NCBI GenBank assembly: GCA_002401635.1
Contig: NVTQ01000004.1
Span: forward strand, 31,584-43,207
Direction: 5' to 3'
Length of the DNA: 11,624 nucleotides
Source of the DNA: Pseudomonadota bacterium
GTDB taxonomy: Bacteria > Pseudomonadota > Zetaproteobacteria > Mariprofundales > Mariprofundaceae
Of the stretch, positions 1-6,099 are shown piece by piece. The notes under the pieces are model-generated. The model did not search any database and was not told the origin of the DNA. It saw only the letters and a list, made by a program, of their open reading frames with translations. Each line of letters starts with the position of its first letter. The stretch's first letter is position 1. A program made the position numbers and the translations under genes.

Positions 1-1649
1 TCATTCCAATCGTAAATCAGACCTTCAACTTCGCCTGCATCTGCCTTAAATGGCGAGAGGATTTCAGATAAGCCTTCTTTACCCAAACGTTCAGCCCAGT
101 CGTGTACAGACTCTGCATCTTTACGACCGTCTTTATAGGCGTTCAATACTGCCATACCCGCTTCTGGTGCATACTTGGCAGGTACCCAATCTGAAGCAAA
201 AGCAAACGGCTGACCTGCCACACCTGAACCACCGATATGCAACTGATAATGCGGCACTGGCTGACCTGCGACTTTTTTCGCCATACCATGAAAACCCAAA
301 TCGGCAATATGATGACGACCACAAGAATGCTGACAGCCCGAGGCTTTGACCGTAATACCTGCCAACGTCGGATCTTGTTTTAAATCCACCATCATGGGTT
401 GCAAAGCTTGTGCCAAACCACGGCTGGAAGTAATGCCCAAACGGCAGGTTTCCGTACCAGGGCAGGCTGTAATATCAGAGATTCCACGCGCAAACGATGT
501 TGGAATACCTGCATTGCCCAACATTTCCACAACATCATCCACTTTTTCAGCGTCCACACCGACAATAATCAGACCTTGTTCAGTGGTGACTCGCAACTCT
601 TTGGTCGCGCCCAAACGAGCAGCTTCAGCCACAGCACGACATTGCAACGGTGTTAAATCACCGCGAAATACATTCAATAAAATAGACTTTTTACCATTAT
701 GCTGATCAACAACGCCACTTTCATTGAACGGCATAGCATCGGTCGGCGTACGCCAATTGGCTTCGACATAACTCGCATCATCTTTATGCGTGGATTCAAT
801 CACCGCACGTTGTTTTTTGTATTCTTCTACAAAACCTTCAGCACCCAATTTTTGCATCACATATTTCATGCGGGCACGGGCACGGCGTTTACGGTCAGAA
901 AACTTGAAATGAATGCGCATCAATGCCTCACCCACCAACAAGACTTCTGATTCTTCAATAAATTCTTCCAATAAAATCGCAGGTACAGGCTGAGAAGATA
1001 ATCCTCCTGCTGCCCAAACCTTAAAACCAGCCTTGCCATCTTTGTGTGTGGCAATAAAACCAATATCGTGCATGCCACCCAAACCACAATCGGTATCACA
1101 GCCAGAAAAGGTAACTTTAAATTTACGCGGAAACTGCTGCGCCAATGGATGACGTAAAAAATATTCTGCAAACTTACGTGCATGCACACTCACATCAGCA
1201 TGCTCCGCTGGGCACTGACCTGCTAGAAAACATGAGGTAACATTACGTACCGTGTTACCACAGGCTTCACGTGAGGTTAAACCTACACCATCCATTTTTC
1301 TCAAAAATGGCACAACATCATCAAGCGAAACAAAGTTCACTTGAATATCCTGACGTGTGGTAATATGCACCACCTTTTCAGGTGTTTCGGTCAAGGTGCC
1401 ATCGTTTGGCAAACAGCCACCATAAGACTCGGCACAATCACCCAGCACTTCAAGCTGTTCAGGTGTTAAGTTTCCGCCAGGCAACTTGGCACGAATCATC
1501 TGCACGCCTTCCTGACGCTGACCATACACACCCATCTGCAAACGAAATGGTGTAAAACGCTCTTCAGGCATGGTGCCCGCTTTAAAAGCCTTATAACCCG
1601 CTTCAAATTCATCCACGTCCGCAGTCTGCGCAAAATCAAATGTACTCAT
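1..1649 (-). CDS. Siroheme nitrite/sulfite reductase, partial (C-terminus off the left edge)
   Basis: Reduces sulfite to sulfide (or nitrite to ammonia) by six electrons on a siroheme coupled to a 4Fe-4S cluster, normally in the cytoplasm. The frame is open for 549 codons from the ATG at 1649 and continues past base 1. The cluster/siroheme cysteines are visible as C396-x5-C402 (ACPGTETC) and C439-x3-C443 (SGCQHSCG). Two ferredoxin-like half-domains lie at about residues 30-110 and 320-390. The start has a GAGG Shine-Dalgarno sequence (AGAGGTTAAACATG). It is the last visible gene of a SAM-riboswitch operon with CysK, an E1-like enzyme and a sulfur carrier, so sulfite is the more likely substrate; this is inferred from context. 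Oddly, the N-terminal half also carries a C-x9-C (130/140) and an SGCxxxCG motif (C184/C188). The electron donor, ferredoxin or a flavoprotein, cannot be told. Confidence 0.9.
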   Translation of the reverse strand, partial: MSTFDFAQTADVDEFEAGYKAFKAGTMPEERFTPFRLQMGVYGQRQEGVQMIRAKLPGGNLTPEQLEVLGDCAESYGGCLPNDGTLTETPEKVVHITTRQDIQVNFVSLDDVVPFLRKMDGVGLTSREACGNTVRNVTSCFLAGQCPAEHADVSVHARKFAEYFLRHPLAQQFPRKFKVTFSGCDTDCGLGGMHDIGFIATHKDGKAGFKVWAAGGLSSQPVPAILLEEFIEESEVLLVGEALMRIHFKFSDRKRRARARMKYVMQKLGAEGFVEEYKKQRAVIESTHKDDASYVEANWRTPTDAMPFNESGVVDQHNGKKSILLNVFRGDLTPLQCRAVAEAARLGATKELRVTTEQGLIIVGVDAEKVDDVVEMLGNAGIPTSFARGISDITACPGTETCRLGITSSRGLAQALQPMMVDLKQDPTLAGITVKASGCQHSCGRHHIADLGFHGMAKKVAGQPVPHYQLHIGGSGVAGQPFAFASDWVPAKYAPEAGMAVLNAYKDGRKDAESVHDWAERLGKEGLSEILSPFKADAGEVEGLIYDWN

Positions 1650-1664
1650 GTTTAACCTCTACTC

Positions 1665-1749
1665 ACCACGAAGGGCACGAAGGGCACGAAGAGCACGAAG
1701 AAAATGTCAAAACATTGTAAACTTCCGTGTCCTTCGTGTTCTTCGTGGT
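1665..1749. repeat. Palindromic period-9 repeat between the reductase and moeB-like genes
   Basis: The left arm holds four tandem copies of a CACGAAGgg-type 9-mer starting inside ACCACGAAG (1665-1673). After an AT-rich loop, the right arm holds CTTCCGTGT, CCTTCGTGT and TCTTCGTGG, ending in CTTCGTGGT (1741-1749), the exact complement of the left end. The element fills the gap between the two genes and stops just short of the reductase ribosome-binding site. In RNA it would form a long hairpin. No T-run follows, so it is unlikely to be an intrinsic terminator. Elements of this look occur as dispersed intergenic repeats in many environmental bacteria. Confidence 0.8.
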
Positions 1750-1754
1750 AAAAT

Positions 1755-2576
1755 TTATTCGCCGAATTTAAGCTCGCAAGCTTGTTCATATGTTACCAAA
1801 TCAGTAATGGTTGGATTGTCACCACACAACGGGCAACCTGGATCTTTGCGCAGTTTCAATTTCTTCCATTCCATGCGCAAAGCATCAAACACCATTAATT
1901 TGCCCGACAATGAATCACCAATACCTAAAATTTCCTTCACCGCTTCAACAGCTTGAATCGTGCCCACACAGCCTGCAAGCGCACCCAAAATACCAGCTTC
2001 TGAACAGCTCGGAACCAAACCAGTGGGTGGTGGTTCTGGATACAAACAACGGTAACAAGGCCCTTCTTTATGCACATGCGGTTTGTATGTTGCTACTTGC
2101 CCTTCAAAGCGGAACATTGCACCTGAAATCAACGTCTTCTTTTCAAAGTAACACGCATCATTGACCAAGAAACGGGTTGGGAAATTGTCGCAACCATCAA
2201 TAATAATATCGTATTCCGAAATAATTTCACGAATATTGTCTTCAGTTACAAAATAATTGTATGTATTCACTTTTACATCTGGATTCAACGCTTGCATGGT
2301 CTGCTTGGCTGATTCCACTTTGGGTGTGCCAATACGCTCTTGGTTGTGAATAATTTGACGTTGCAAGTTGGATAAATCCACAACATCTGCATCAGCGATG
2401 CCAATCGTGCCCACGCCTGCTGCTGCCAAGTAATACGCTATAGGTGAACCCAAACCACCTGCACCAATCATAAATACTTTGGCATTCAAAAGCTTTGACT
2501 GCCCTTCCGCACCCACTTCTGGCAAAATAATATGGCGTGAATAACGCTCAATCTGTTCTTCTGTAAAATCAATCAT
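1755..2576 (-). CDS. moeB: MoeB/ThiF/HesA-family E1-like sulfur-carrier activating enzyme
   Basis: Adenylates the C-terminal glycine of a ubiquitin-like sulfur carrier (ThiS/MoaD type) so that sulfur can be added as a thiocarboxylate. The 273-residue protein has the nucleotide-binding glycine loop GAGGLGSP (38-45), the conserved NLQRQ (70-74), GCDNF (128-132) and two zinc-binding CxxC pairs (C174/C177 and C248/C251). C191 in SCSEAGILG sits where the family has its reactive cysteine. There is no rhodanese domain, unlike the long MoeB/MOCS3 type. I start at the ATG at 2576, seven bases after a GAGG Shine-Dalgarno; a TTG two codons upstream is less likely. The likely partner is the carrier encoded at 3976-4254 in the same operon, so the role is probably amino-acid sulfur transfer rather than molybdopterin synthesis. 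The partner assignment is inferred from context. Confidence 0.9.
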   Translation of the reverse strand: MIDFTEEQIERYSRHIILPEVGAEGQSKLLNAKVFMIGAGGLGSPIAYYLAAAGVGTIGIADADVVDLSNLQRQIIHNQERIGTPKVESAKQTMQALNPDVKVNTYNYFVTEDNIREIISEYDIIIDGCDNFPTRFLVNDACYFEKKTLISGAMFRFEGQVATYKPHVHKEGPCYRCLYPEPPPTGLVPSCSEAGILGALAGCVGTIQAVEAVKEILGIGDSLSGKLMVFDALRMEWKKLKLRKDPGCPLCGDNPTITDLVTYEQACELKFGE

Positions 2577-2591
2577 ATTCAACCTCTATTT

Positions 2592-2664
2592 ACCACAGAT
2601 AAACGCAGATAAACACAGATCAAAGGAGCATCTAAAAAAACATCCATCTGTGTCCATCCGTGGC
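2592..2664. repeat. Palindromic period-10 repeat between the moeB-like and cysK genes
   Basis: The left arm has three tandem 10-mers of the ACCACAGATA / AACGCAGATA / AACACAGATC type. The right arm has ATCTGTGT (2646-2653) and ATCCGTGG (2656-2663), complementary to ACACAGAT (2613-2620) and, with one mismatch, to CCACAGAT. A purine/A-rich loop separates them. The architecture matches the period-9 element at 1665-1749, but the core word differs (CACAGAT instead of CACGAAG). It fills the gap between two genes of one operon. No terminator-like T-run follows. Confidence 0.75.
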
Positions 2665-2673
2665 TAAAAACTT

Positions 2674-3606
2674 TTAAACTTCAATACCTTTAAATAAATC
2701 TGTGGACATATAACGCTCCGCCATAGATGGCAAGATTACCACAATACGTTTGCCCTTCATCTCTGCTTTTGCAGCAACATTCAAAGCTGCACATACCGCC
2801 GCACCTGAAGAAATACCACCTGGAATACCTTCTTCATCCGCCAAACGCTGTGCCATGGCAAACGCATCATCATTGGAGACTTGTTCCACACCATCAACAA
2901 CATCGATATTTAGATTTTTTGGTATAAAACCAGCACCAATACCTTGAATTTTATGCGGCCCAGGCTCACCACCCGATAAAATCGGTGAATCCACAGGCTC
3001 TACTGCAAAGGCTTTAAAATCCGCATTACGCGACTTAAGCACTTCAGAAATACCCGTAATCGTACCGCCAGTACCCACACCAGCCACCAATGCATCAACC
3101 TTACCATCACAATCAGTCCAAATTTCTTCGGCAGTTGTTTGGCGGTGAATTTCAGGGTTGGCAGGATTTTCAAACTGCTGTGGCATAAATCCACCTTCAG
3201 TCTTCTCAACCAATTCAGTTGCTTTGGCAATCGCGCCTTTCATGCCCAACTCGGCAGGTGTCAGTACAAGCTCCGCACCCAAAAGTTTGAGCAACTTGCG
3301 ACGTTCCAAGCTCATTGATTCAGGCATGGTTAGAATACAACGATAACCTTTCGCACGTGCAATAAATGCCAAAGCAATACCAGTATTGCCCGAAGTTGGC
3401 TCAATAATCACACCACCTTCTTTGAGAGAACCATCGGCTTCAGCAGCGACAATCATGGCATTGCCAATGCGATCTTTGACGGAGTTGAGTGGATTATAGA
3501 ACTCACATTTCACAAGAATTTCAGCACCCAATTCCGAGCCAATACGGTTCAAACGAATCAGTGGCGTATGTCCAATAGTTTCTGAAGCATTATTATAAAT
3601 AGCCAT
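2674..3606 (-). CDS. cysK: Cysteine synthase A (O-acetylserine sulfhydrylase), PLP-dependent
   Basis: Makes cysteine from an activated serine, classically O-acetylserine plus sulfide, in the cytoplasm. The 310-residue length is normal for the family. The PLP lysine is K44 in NSVKDR. TSGNTG (71-76) binds the substrate carboxylate, GVGTGGTI (176-183) holds the PLP phosphate, and S267 in GGISSGA lies near the pyridine nitrogen. The [11 protein letters not shown] loop and [12 protein letters not shown] are typical of the CysK branch. The gene begins one base after the stop codon of the NIL gene, and its Shine-Dalgarno (GAGGG) lies inside the end of that gene, so translation is probably coupled. 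Because a sulfur carrier and its activating enzyme flank it, it might accept carrier thiocarboxylate as CysM does with CysO in mycobacteria; that is inference. Confidence 0.93.
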   Translation of the reverse strand: MAIYNNASETIGHTPLIRLNRIGSELGAEILVKCEFYNPLNSVKDRIGNAMIVAAEADGSLKEGGVIIEPTSGNTGIALAFIARAKGYRCILTMPESMSLERRKLLKLLGAELVLTPAELGMKGAIAKATELVEKTEGGFMPQQFENPANPEIHRQTTAEEIWTDCDGKVDALVAGVGTGGTITGISEVLKSRNADFKAFAVEPVDSPILSGGEPGPHKIQGIGAGFIPKNLNIDVVDGVEQVSNDDAFAMAQRLADEEGIPGGISSGAAVCAALNVAAKAEMKGKRIVVILPSMAERYMSTDLFKGIEV

Positions 3607-3607
3607 A

Positions 3608-3850
3608 TCAACCCTCGATTACATTTTGTTCAATCGGCTCAACATGCACACCATCTTGAGATTCAAGCCACTTTACAGAGGCTTCTACAACTTCCGTTTT
3701 ACCTTCAATTTCAAGTCCTACCAGCCCCATACCTTCTTTCACTGCGGCAGTACGAATATTGGTGATAACATCAAATTCTTTCGCCAACTTCCAAATCACA
3801 GGCTCAGTCACTGCACCTTGATCAAAGTTCAAATAAACACGTAATTTCAT
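3608..3850 (-). CDS. Stand-alone NIL domain protein (80 aa)
   Basis: A small single-domain protein resembling the NIL domain known as the methionine-sensing C-terminal part of the MetN transporter ATPase. NIL domains also occur in NIL-ferredoxin proteins linked to homocysteine synthesis in anaerobes. The sequence shows a ferredoxin-like alternation of strands and helices: an opening KLRVYLNF strand, a helix around VIWKLAKEF, an ITNIRTAAV strand and a VGLEIEG strand, then a helix ending near WLES. No cysteine cluster or transport domain is fused. A strong AAGGAG lies about 7 bases before the ATG. It sits between the sulfur carrier and cysK. It could bind methionine or another amino acid as an allosteric or scaffold subunit, but its role is not known from sequence. 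Confidence 0.8.
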   Translation of the reverse strand: MKLRVYLNFDQGAVTEPVIWKLAKEFDVITNIRTAAVKEGMGLVGLEIEGKTEVVEASVKWLESQDGVHVEPIEQNVIEG

Positions 3851-3873
3851 ATTCAGCTCCTTGGAAAATAAGT

Positions 3874-3973
3874 TGTTTGTTCGAGAGCAAGGCTTGGTGA
3901 ATTTGAGAAACGCAGCGTATTAAAAATACGTGAGCATCGCCGAATTTGCCGTAACGCCGCTATCGGGCAAACA
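3874..3973. repeat. REP-like palindromic element between the NIL and sulfur-carrier genes
   Basis: The outer arms TGTTTGTTCGA (3874-3884) and TCGGGCAAACA (3963-3973) pair along all 11 positions if two G-T wobbles are allowed. The centre has a perfect CGTATT-aaa-AATACG hairpin (3916-3930), followed by TGAGCATC and then GTAACGCCGC. The left inner flank contains CAAGGC. The layout (outer stem, AAGGC, central hairpin, TGAGCA, AACGC) recurs at 4315-4388. The right arm ends 2 bp from the stop codon of the carrier gene. No T-run follows, so a terminator is unlikely. Confidence 0.75.
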
Positions 3974-3975
3974 GG

Positions 3976-4254
3976 TTATTTTCCGCCTGCGATTGCTGGT
4001 ACGATGGATATTTCATCCCCATCTTTCAATTCAGTATCACGACCATTCAAAAAACGCACATCTTCATCATTCAAATAAACATTCACAAAACGGCGAATTT
4101 CGCCCTTTTCATCACACAAACGCTCTTTCATACCAGCATGTGCAGCTTCAAGATTATCAATCATTGCACCAATGGTTGCACCTTCAATCGATACTTCATC
4201 AGCACCCGCCGTCAATTTGCGCAAAGGGGTTGGAATACGTACAGTTACAGTCAT
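3976..4254 (-). CDS. ThiS/MoaD-family ubiquitin-like sulfur carrier ending in GGK
   Basis: A 92-residue beta-grasp protein of the MoaD/ThiS/CysO type, which carries sulfur as a C-terminal thiocarboxylate. It opens with TVTVRIPTPLRKLT, as carriers of this family do. The DGDEISIVPAIAGG tail matches the consensus before the diglycine. The protein does not end on Gly-Gly: one lysine follows, directly before the TAA stop. The carrier would need that residue removed before activation, as with carriers processed by JAMM-type peptidases (Mec, QbsD, HcyD). No such peptidase is visible here. A clear AGGAG precedes the ATG. Its probable activating enzyme and likely sulfur acceptors are in the same operon. 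The resemblance to MoaD is structural; I see no molybdopterin genes nearby. Confidence 0.88.
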   Translation of the reverse strand: MTVTVRIPTPLRKLTAGADEVSIEGATIGAMIDNLEAAHAGMKERLCDEKGEIRRFVNVYLNDEDVRFLNGRDTELKDGDEISIVPAIAGGK

Positions 4255-4314
4255 TTTATTCTCCTATTGTTTAACACTTTACTAAAATTACTTAAATGTG
4301 TCGATTTACTGCGT

Positions 4315-4388
4315 ATTGTGGACTGGCAAGGCAAAGGCACGGAGTGTGCTTTTGCACATGAGCACCTTAAACGCTGCCAGTCGGCAAT
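4315..4388. repeat. REP-like palindromic element between the sulfur-carrier and thrC-like genes
   Basis: Outer arms ATTGTGGACTGGCA (4315-4328) and TGCCAGTCGGCAAT (4375-4388) pair at 12 of 14 positions plus one wobble. The 8-bp GACTGGCA/TGCCAGTC core is perfect. The centre is TGTGC-tttt-GCACA (4345-4358), followed by TGAGCACC and AAACGCTGCC; AAGGC lies on the left. This is the same layout as the element at 3874-3973 with a different sequence in the stems. It lies in the 154-bp gap between two genes of one operon. Confidence 0.75.
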
Positions 4389-4408
4389 AAAGCAATGAAG
4401 CGTCGCAT

Positions 4409-5653
4409 TTATTTTACACCGTCGGCTTCAGCCAACACATCAAATTCTTTCAAAGAGGCGTTGATAACGCGTGGTTTCACCACTTCATTCATCACCGCTT
4501 CCTGTGTTTTCAAGCCATTGCCCGTAATGCACAATACAATGGATTCATCACGTGGCAATTTGCCCGATTCAATCATCTTCTGCGCACAGCCTAAAGTCAC
4601 ACCACCCGCTGTTTCTGCAAAGATACCTTCTGTTTCAGCCAATAGTTTCATGGCAGCAATCACTTCTTCATCCGAAATATCTTCCGCATATCCACCTGAT
4701 TCATTGATCACGCGGTTGGCATAAAAACCATCCGCTGGGTTGCCAATCGCCAATGATTTAGCAATGGTATCAGCTTTTACAGGGTGAATCATATCCGTGC
4801 CATCTTTCACCGATTTCGAGATTGGCGAACAGCCCGTAGCCTGTGCGCCATACACAGCTGTATTATTATCTTCAATCAGACCAAGTTTGATAAATTCTTT
4901 AATCGATTTATCCACCTTGGTGCAAAGTGAACCAGAAGCCATCGGAACCACCACATGTTTGGGTGCTTTCCAGCCGAGTTGCTCCATCATTTCATAACCC
5001 AAGGTCTTTGATCCTTCAGCATAAAATGGGCGCACATTCACATTCACAAATGCCCAACCATATTTACCAGCTACTTCCGAGCATAAACGGTTCACATCGT
5101 CATACTGACCACGAATGGCGATAATATTGGTGCCAAAAATCGCCGCCCCCAACACCTTGCCTTGCTCCAAATCTTCTGGAATAAACACATACGATTCCAA
5201 ACCAGCTGCCGCCGCATTGGCAGCCACAGACCCAGCCAAATTGCCTGTTGATGCGCATGCCACCGTCTTAAAACCAAACTCAACAGCTTTTGATAAAGCC
5301 ACAGAAACCACACGGTCTTTAAATGATAAGGTTGGGTAACAAACTGAGTCATTTTTAATATAAAGCTCTTTTACGCCCAAAACCTTTTCAAGGTTTTTAG
5401 CACGAATCAAGGGTGTATAACCATTATCCGCACCCACCTGAGGCTCACCATCAATGGGTAAAAGCTCTTTATAACGCCACATATTATGCGGGCGTGATTC
5501 AATCAGTTCCCGCGTGAATTTTCCTTGCAACTTATCGTAGTCATAAACCACTTCCAATGGTCCAAAACAAAACTCACAAACGTGCGTAGGCTGAATATCA
5601 TACTCTTCACCACACTCACGACACTTCAAGGCACGAACAATACTTTCACTCAT
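4409..5653 (-). CDS. thrC: Threonine synthase-like PLP enzyme with N-terminal zinc ribbon, first gene of a SAM-riboswitch operon
   Basis: Threonine synthase converts O-phosphohomoserine to threonine using PLP. The 414-residue protein begins with a zinc ribbon (C11, C14, C26, C29). The fold-type II PLP domain follows: Schiff-base lysine K112 in LSFKDR, STGNLAGS (135-142) for substrate binding, PMASGSL (237-243), ETAGGVT (347-353) and the closing ITGNGLK (376-382). A GGAG Shine-Dalgarno sits 9 bases before the ATG. It is the first gene after a SAM-I riboswitch, followed by a sulfur carrier, NIL protein, cysK, E1-like enzyme and sulfite reductase. SAM control fits a methionine-pathway enzyme better than threonine synthesis. 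O-phosphohomoserine is a branch-point substrate, so this protein may be a homocysteine synthase derived from threonine synthase. That is inference; true threonine synthase remains possible. Confidence 0.85.
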   Translation of the reverse strand: MSESIVRALKCRECGEEYDIQPTHVCEFCFGPLEVVYDYDKLQGKFTRELIESRPHNMWRYKELLPIDGEPQVGADNGYTPLIRAKNLEKVLGVKELYIKNDSVCYPTLSFKDRVVSVALSKAVEFGFKTVACASTGNLAGSVAANAAAAGLESYVFIPEDLEQGKVLGAAIFGTNIIAIRGQYDDVNRLCSEVAGKYGWAFVNVNVRPFYAEGSKTLGYEMMEQLGWKAPKHVVVPMASGSLCTKVDKSIKEFIKLGLIEDNNTAVYGAQATGCSPISKSVKDGTDMIHPVKADTIAKSLAIGNPADGFYANRVINESGGYAEDISDEEVIAAMKLLAETEGIFAETAGGVTLGCAQKMIESGKLPRDESIVLCITGNGLKTQEAVMNEVVKPRVINASLKEFDVLAEADGVK

Positions 5654-5696
5654 GTTTCATCACTCCAATTCTAAACAGTTACCGAAATCCATAAAC

Positions 5697-5726
5697 AAAA
5701 AAACCTCCGCGAGATAAGCAGAGGTT
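5697..5726 (-). terminator. Intrinsic terminator of the SAM riboswitch expression platform
   Basis: On the minus strand AACCTCTGC (5726-5718) pairs with GCGGAGGTT (5710-5702) through nine pairs including one G-U. The loop is TTATCTC, and a T-run (5703-5697) follows at once. It sits between the riboswitch and the first gene, so it acts as a regulated attenuator rather than an operon end. The base of its 5' arm can also pair with sequence next to riboswitch helix P1, giving an antiterminator. Confidence 0.9.
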
Positions 5727-5769
5727 GAAAAGAAAATCATTCGCAAAGAACAATTATAAACTCATCAAC

Positions 5770-5907
5770 CCGACTATCATCGCTCTCGGCACAAAACCGA
5801 GCAGGCGTTGGCACCATTCTCTACATGTTTATTCAAAATAAACGTTGTAGTCGGTTGCCGCAGTATCAATGGGCCTGTAACCCTCCACTGCTCTGGATAA
5901 AAATCGG
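5770..5907 (-). promoter_or_regulatory. SAM-I (S-box) riboswitch
   Basis: Read on the minus strand, the conserved S-box blocks occur in order: TTATCCAGAG, GTGGAGGG, GGCCC, a GCGGCAACC block, then GGTGCCAA, CCTGC and AGCGATGATA. Helix P1 is CCGATT (5907-5902) with AGTCGG (5775-5770). P3 is a long hairpin CTACA..GTTTATT / AATAAAC..TGTAG, and P4 is CTCGG / CCGAG. These match the known SAM-I aptamer architecture. SAM binding stabilises P1 and lets the downstream terminator form, shutting off the operon when methionine/SAM is plentiful. It directly precedes the threonine-synthase-like gene and presumably controls all six genes downstream. Confidence 0.95.
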
Positions 5908-5927
5908 ATCCAAAATATGTACCCCGC

Positions 5928-5955
5928 ATTATTCGCATAACAAAAAAAAATGCAA
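5928..5955 (-). promoter_or_regulatory. Possible sigma-70 promoter of the SAM-riboswitch operon
   Basis: On the minus strand TTGCAT (5955-5950) as -35 is separated by 16 bp, mostly a T-run, from AATAAT (5933-5928) as -10. Transcription would begin near 5920, about a dozen bases before riboswitch helix P1, which is the expected geometry. Assignment is by eye. Confidence 0.5.
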
Positions 5956-6040
5956 GAATTTAAAATCATCCACTACCAATAACAATCCCGCTGGAATTAC
6001 ACTTAGGCGTTGAATCCATGATATTTTCAAGTCAGGAAAC

Positions 6041-6062
6041 CTCGCTATATACTCGCTATATA
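6041..6062. repeat. 11-bp tandem direct repeat, two copies
   Basis: CTCGCTATATA occurs twice head to tail (6041-6051 and 6052-6062) in the AT-rich region upstream of the SAM-riboswitch promoter. An 11-bp spacing is close to one DNA turn, as for a pair of half-sites for an OmpR-type regulator. The role is unknown, and two copies may be chance slippage. Confidence 0.5.
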
Positions 6063-6099
6063 CTTTTCAGCAACATTTTCCCCTACATTATATATATAG

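Noticed and set aside
346..705. Plus-strand open frame of 119 codons inside the reductase
   Set aside because: It is antisense to a fully open, motif-rich sulfite reductase frame and has no family character or ribosome-binding site.
1665..1749. CRISPR-like array or minisatellite
   Set aside because: The units are only 9 bp, have no spacers, and the two arms are complementary, so this is a palindromic repeat.
2577..2582. TTG start for the MoeB-like gene two codons upstream
   Set aside because: It would overlap the spacing to the GAGG ribosome-binding site; the ATG at 2576 has better spacing and fits the family start.
3930..4274. Plus-strand open frame covering the carrier gene
   Set aside because: Low-complexity, His-rich translation antisense to the recognisable beta-grasp carrier.
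5770..5907. tRNA or T-box leader
   Set aside because: No acceptor stem, CCA or T-box sequence; all S-box blocks are present in the right order.
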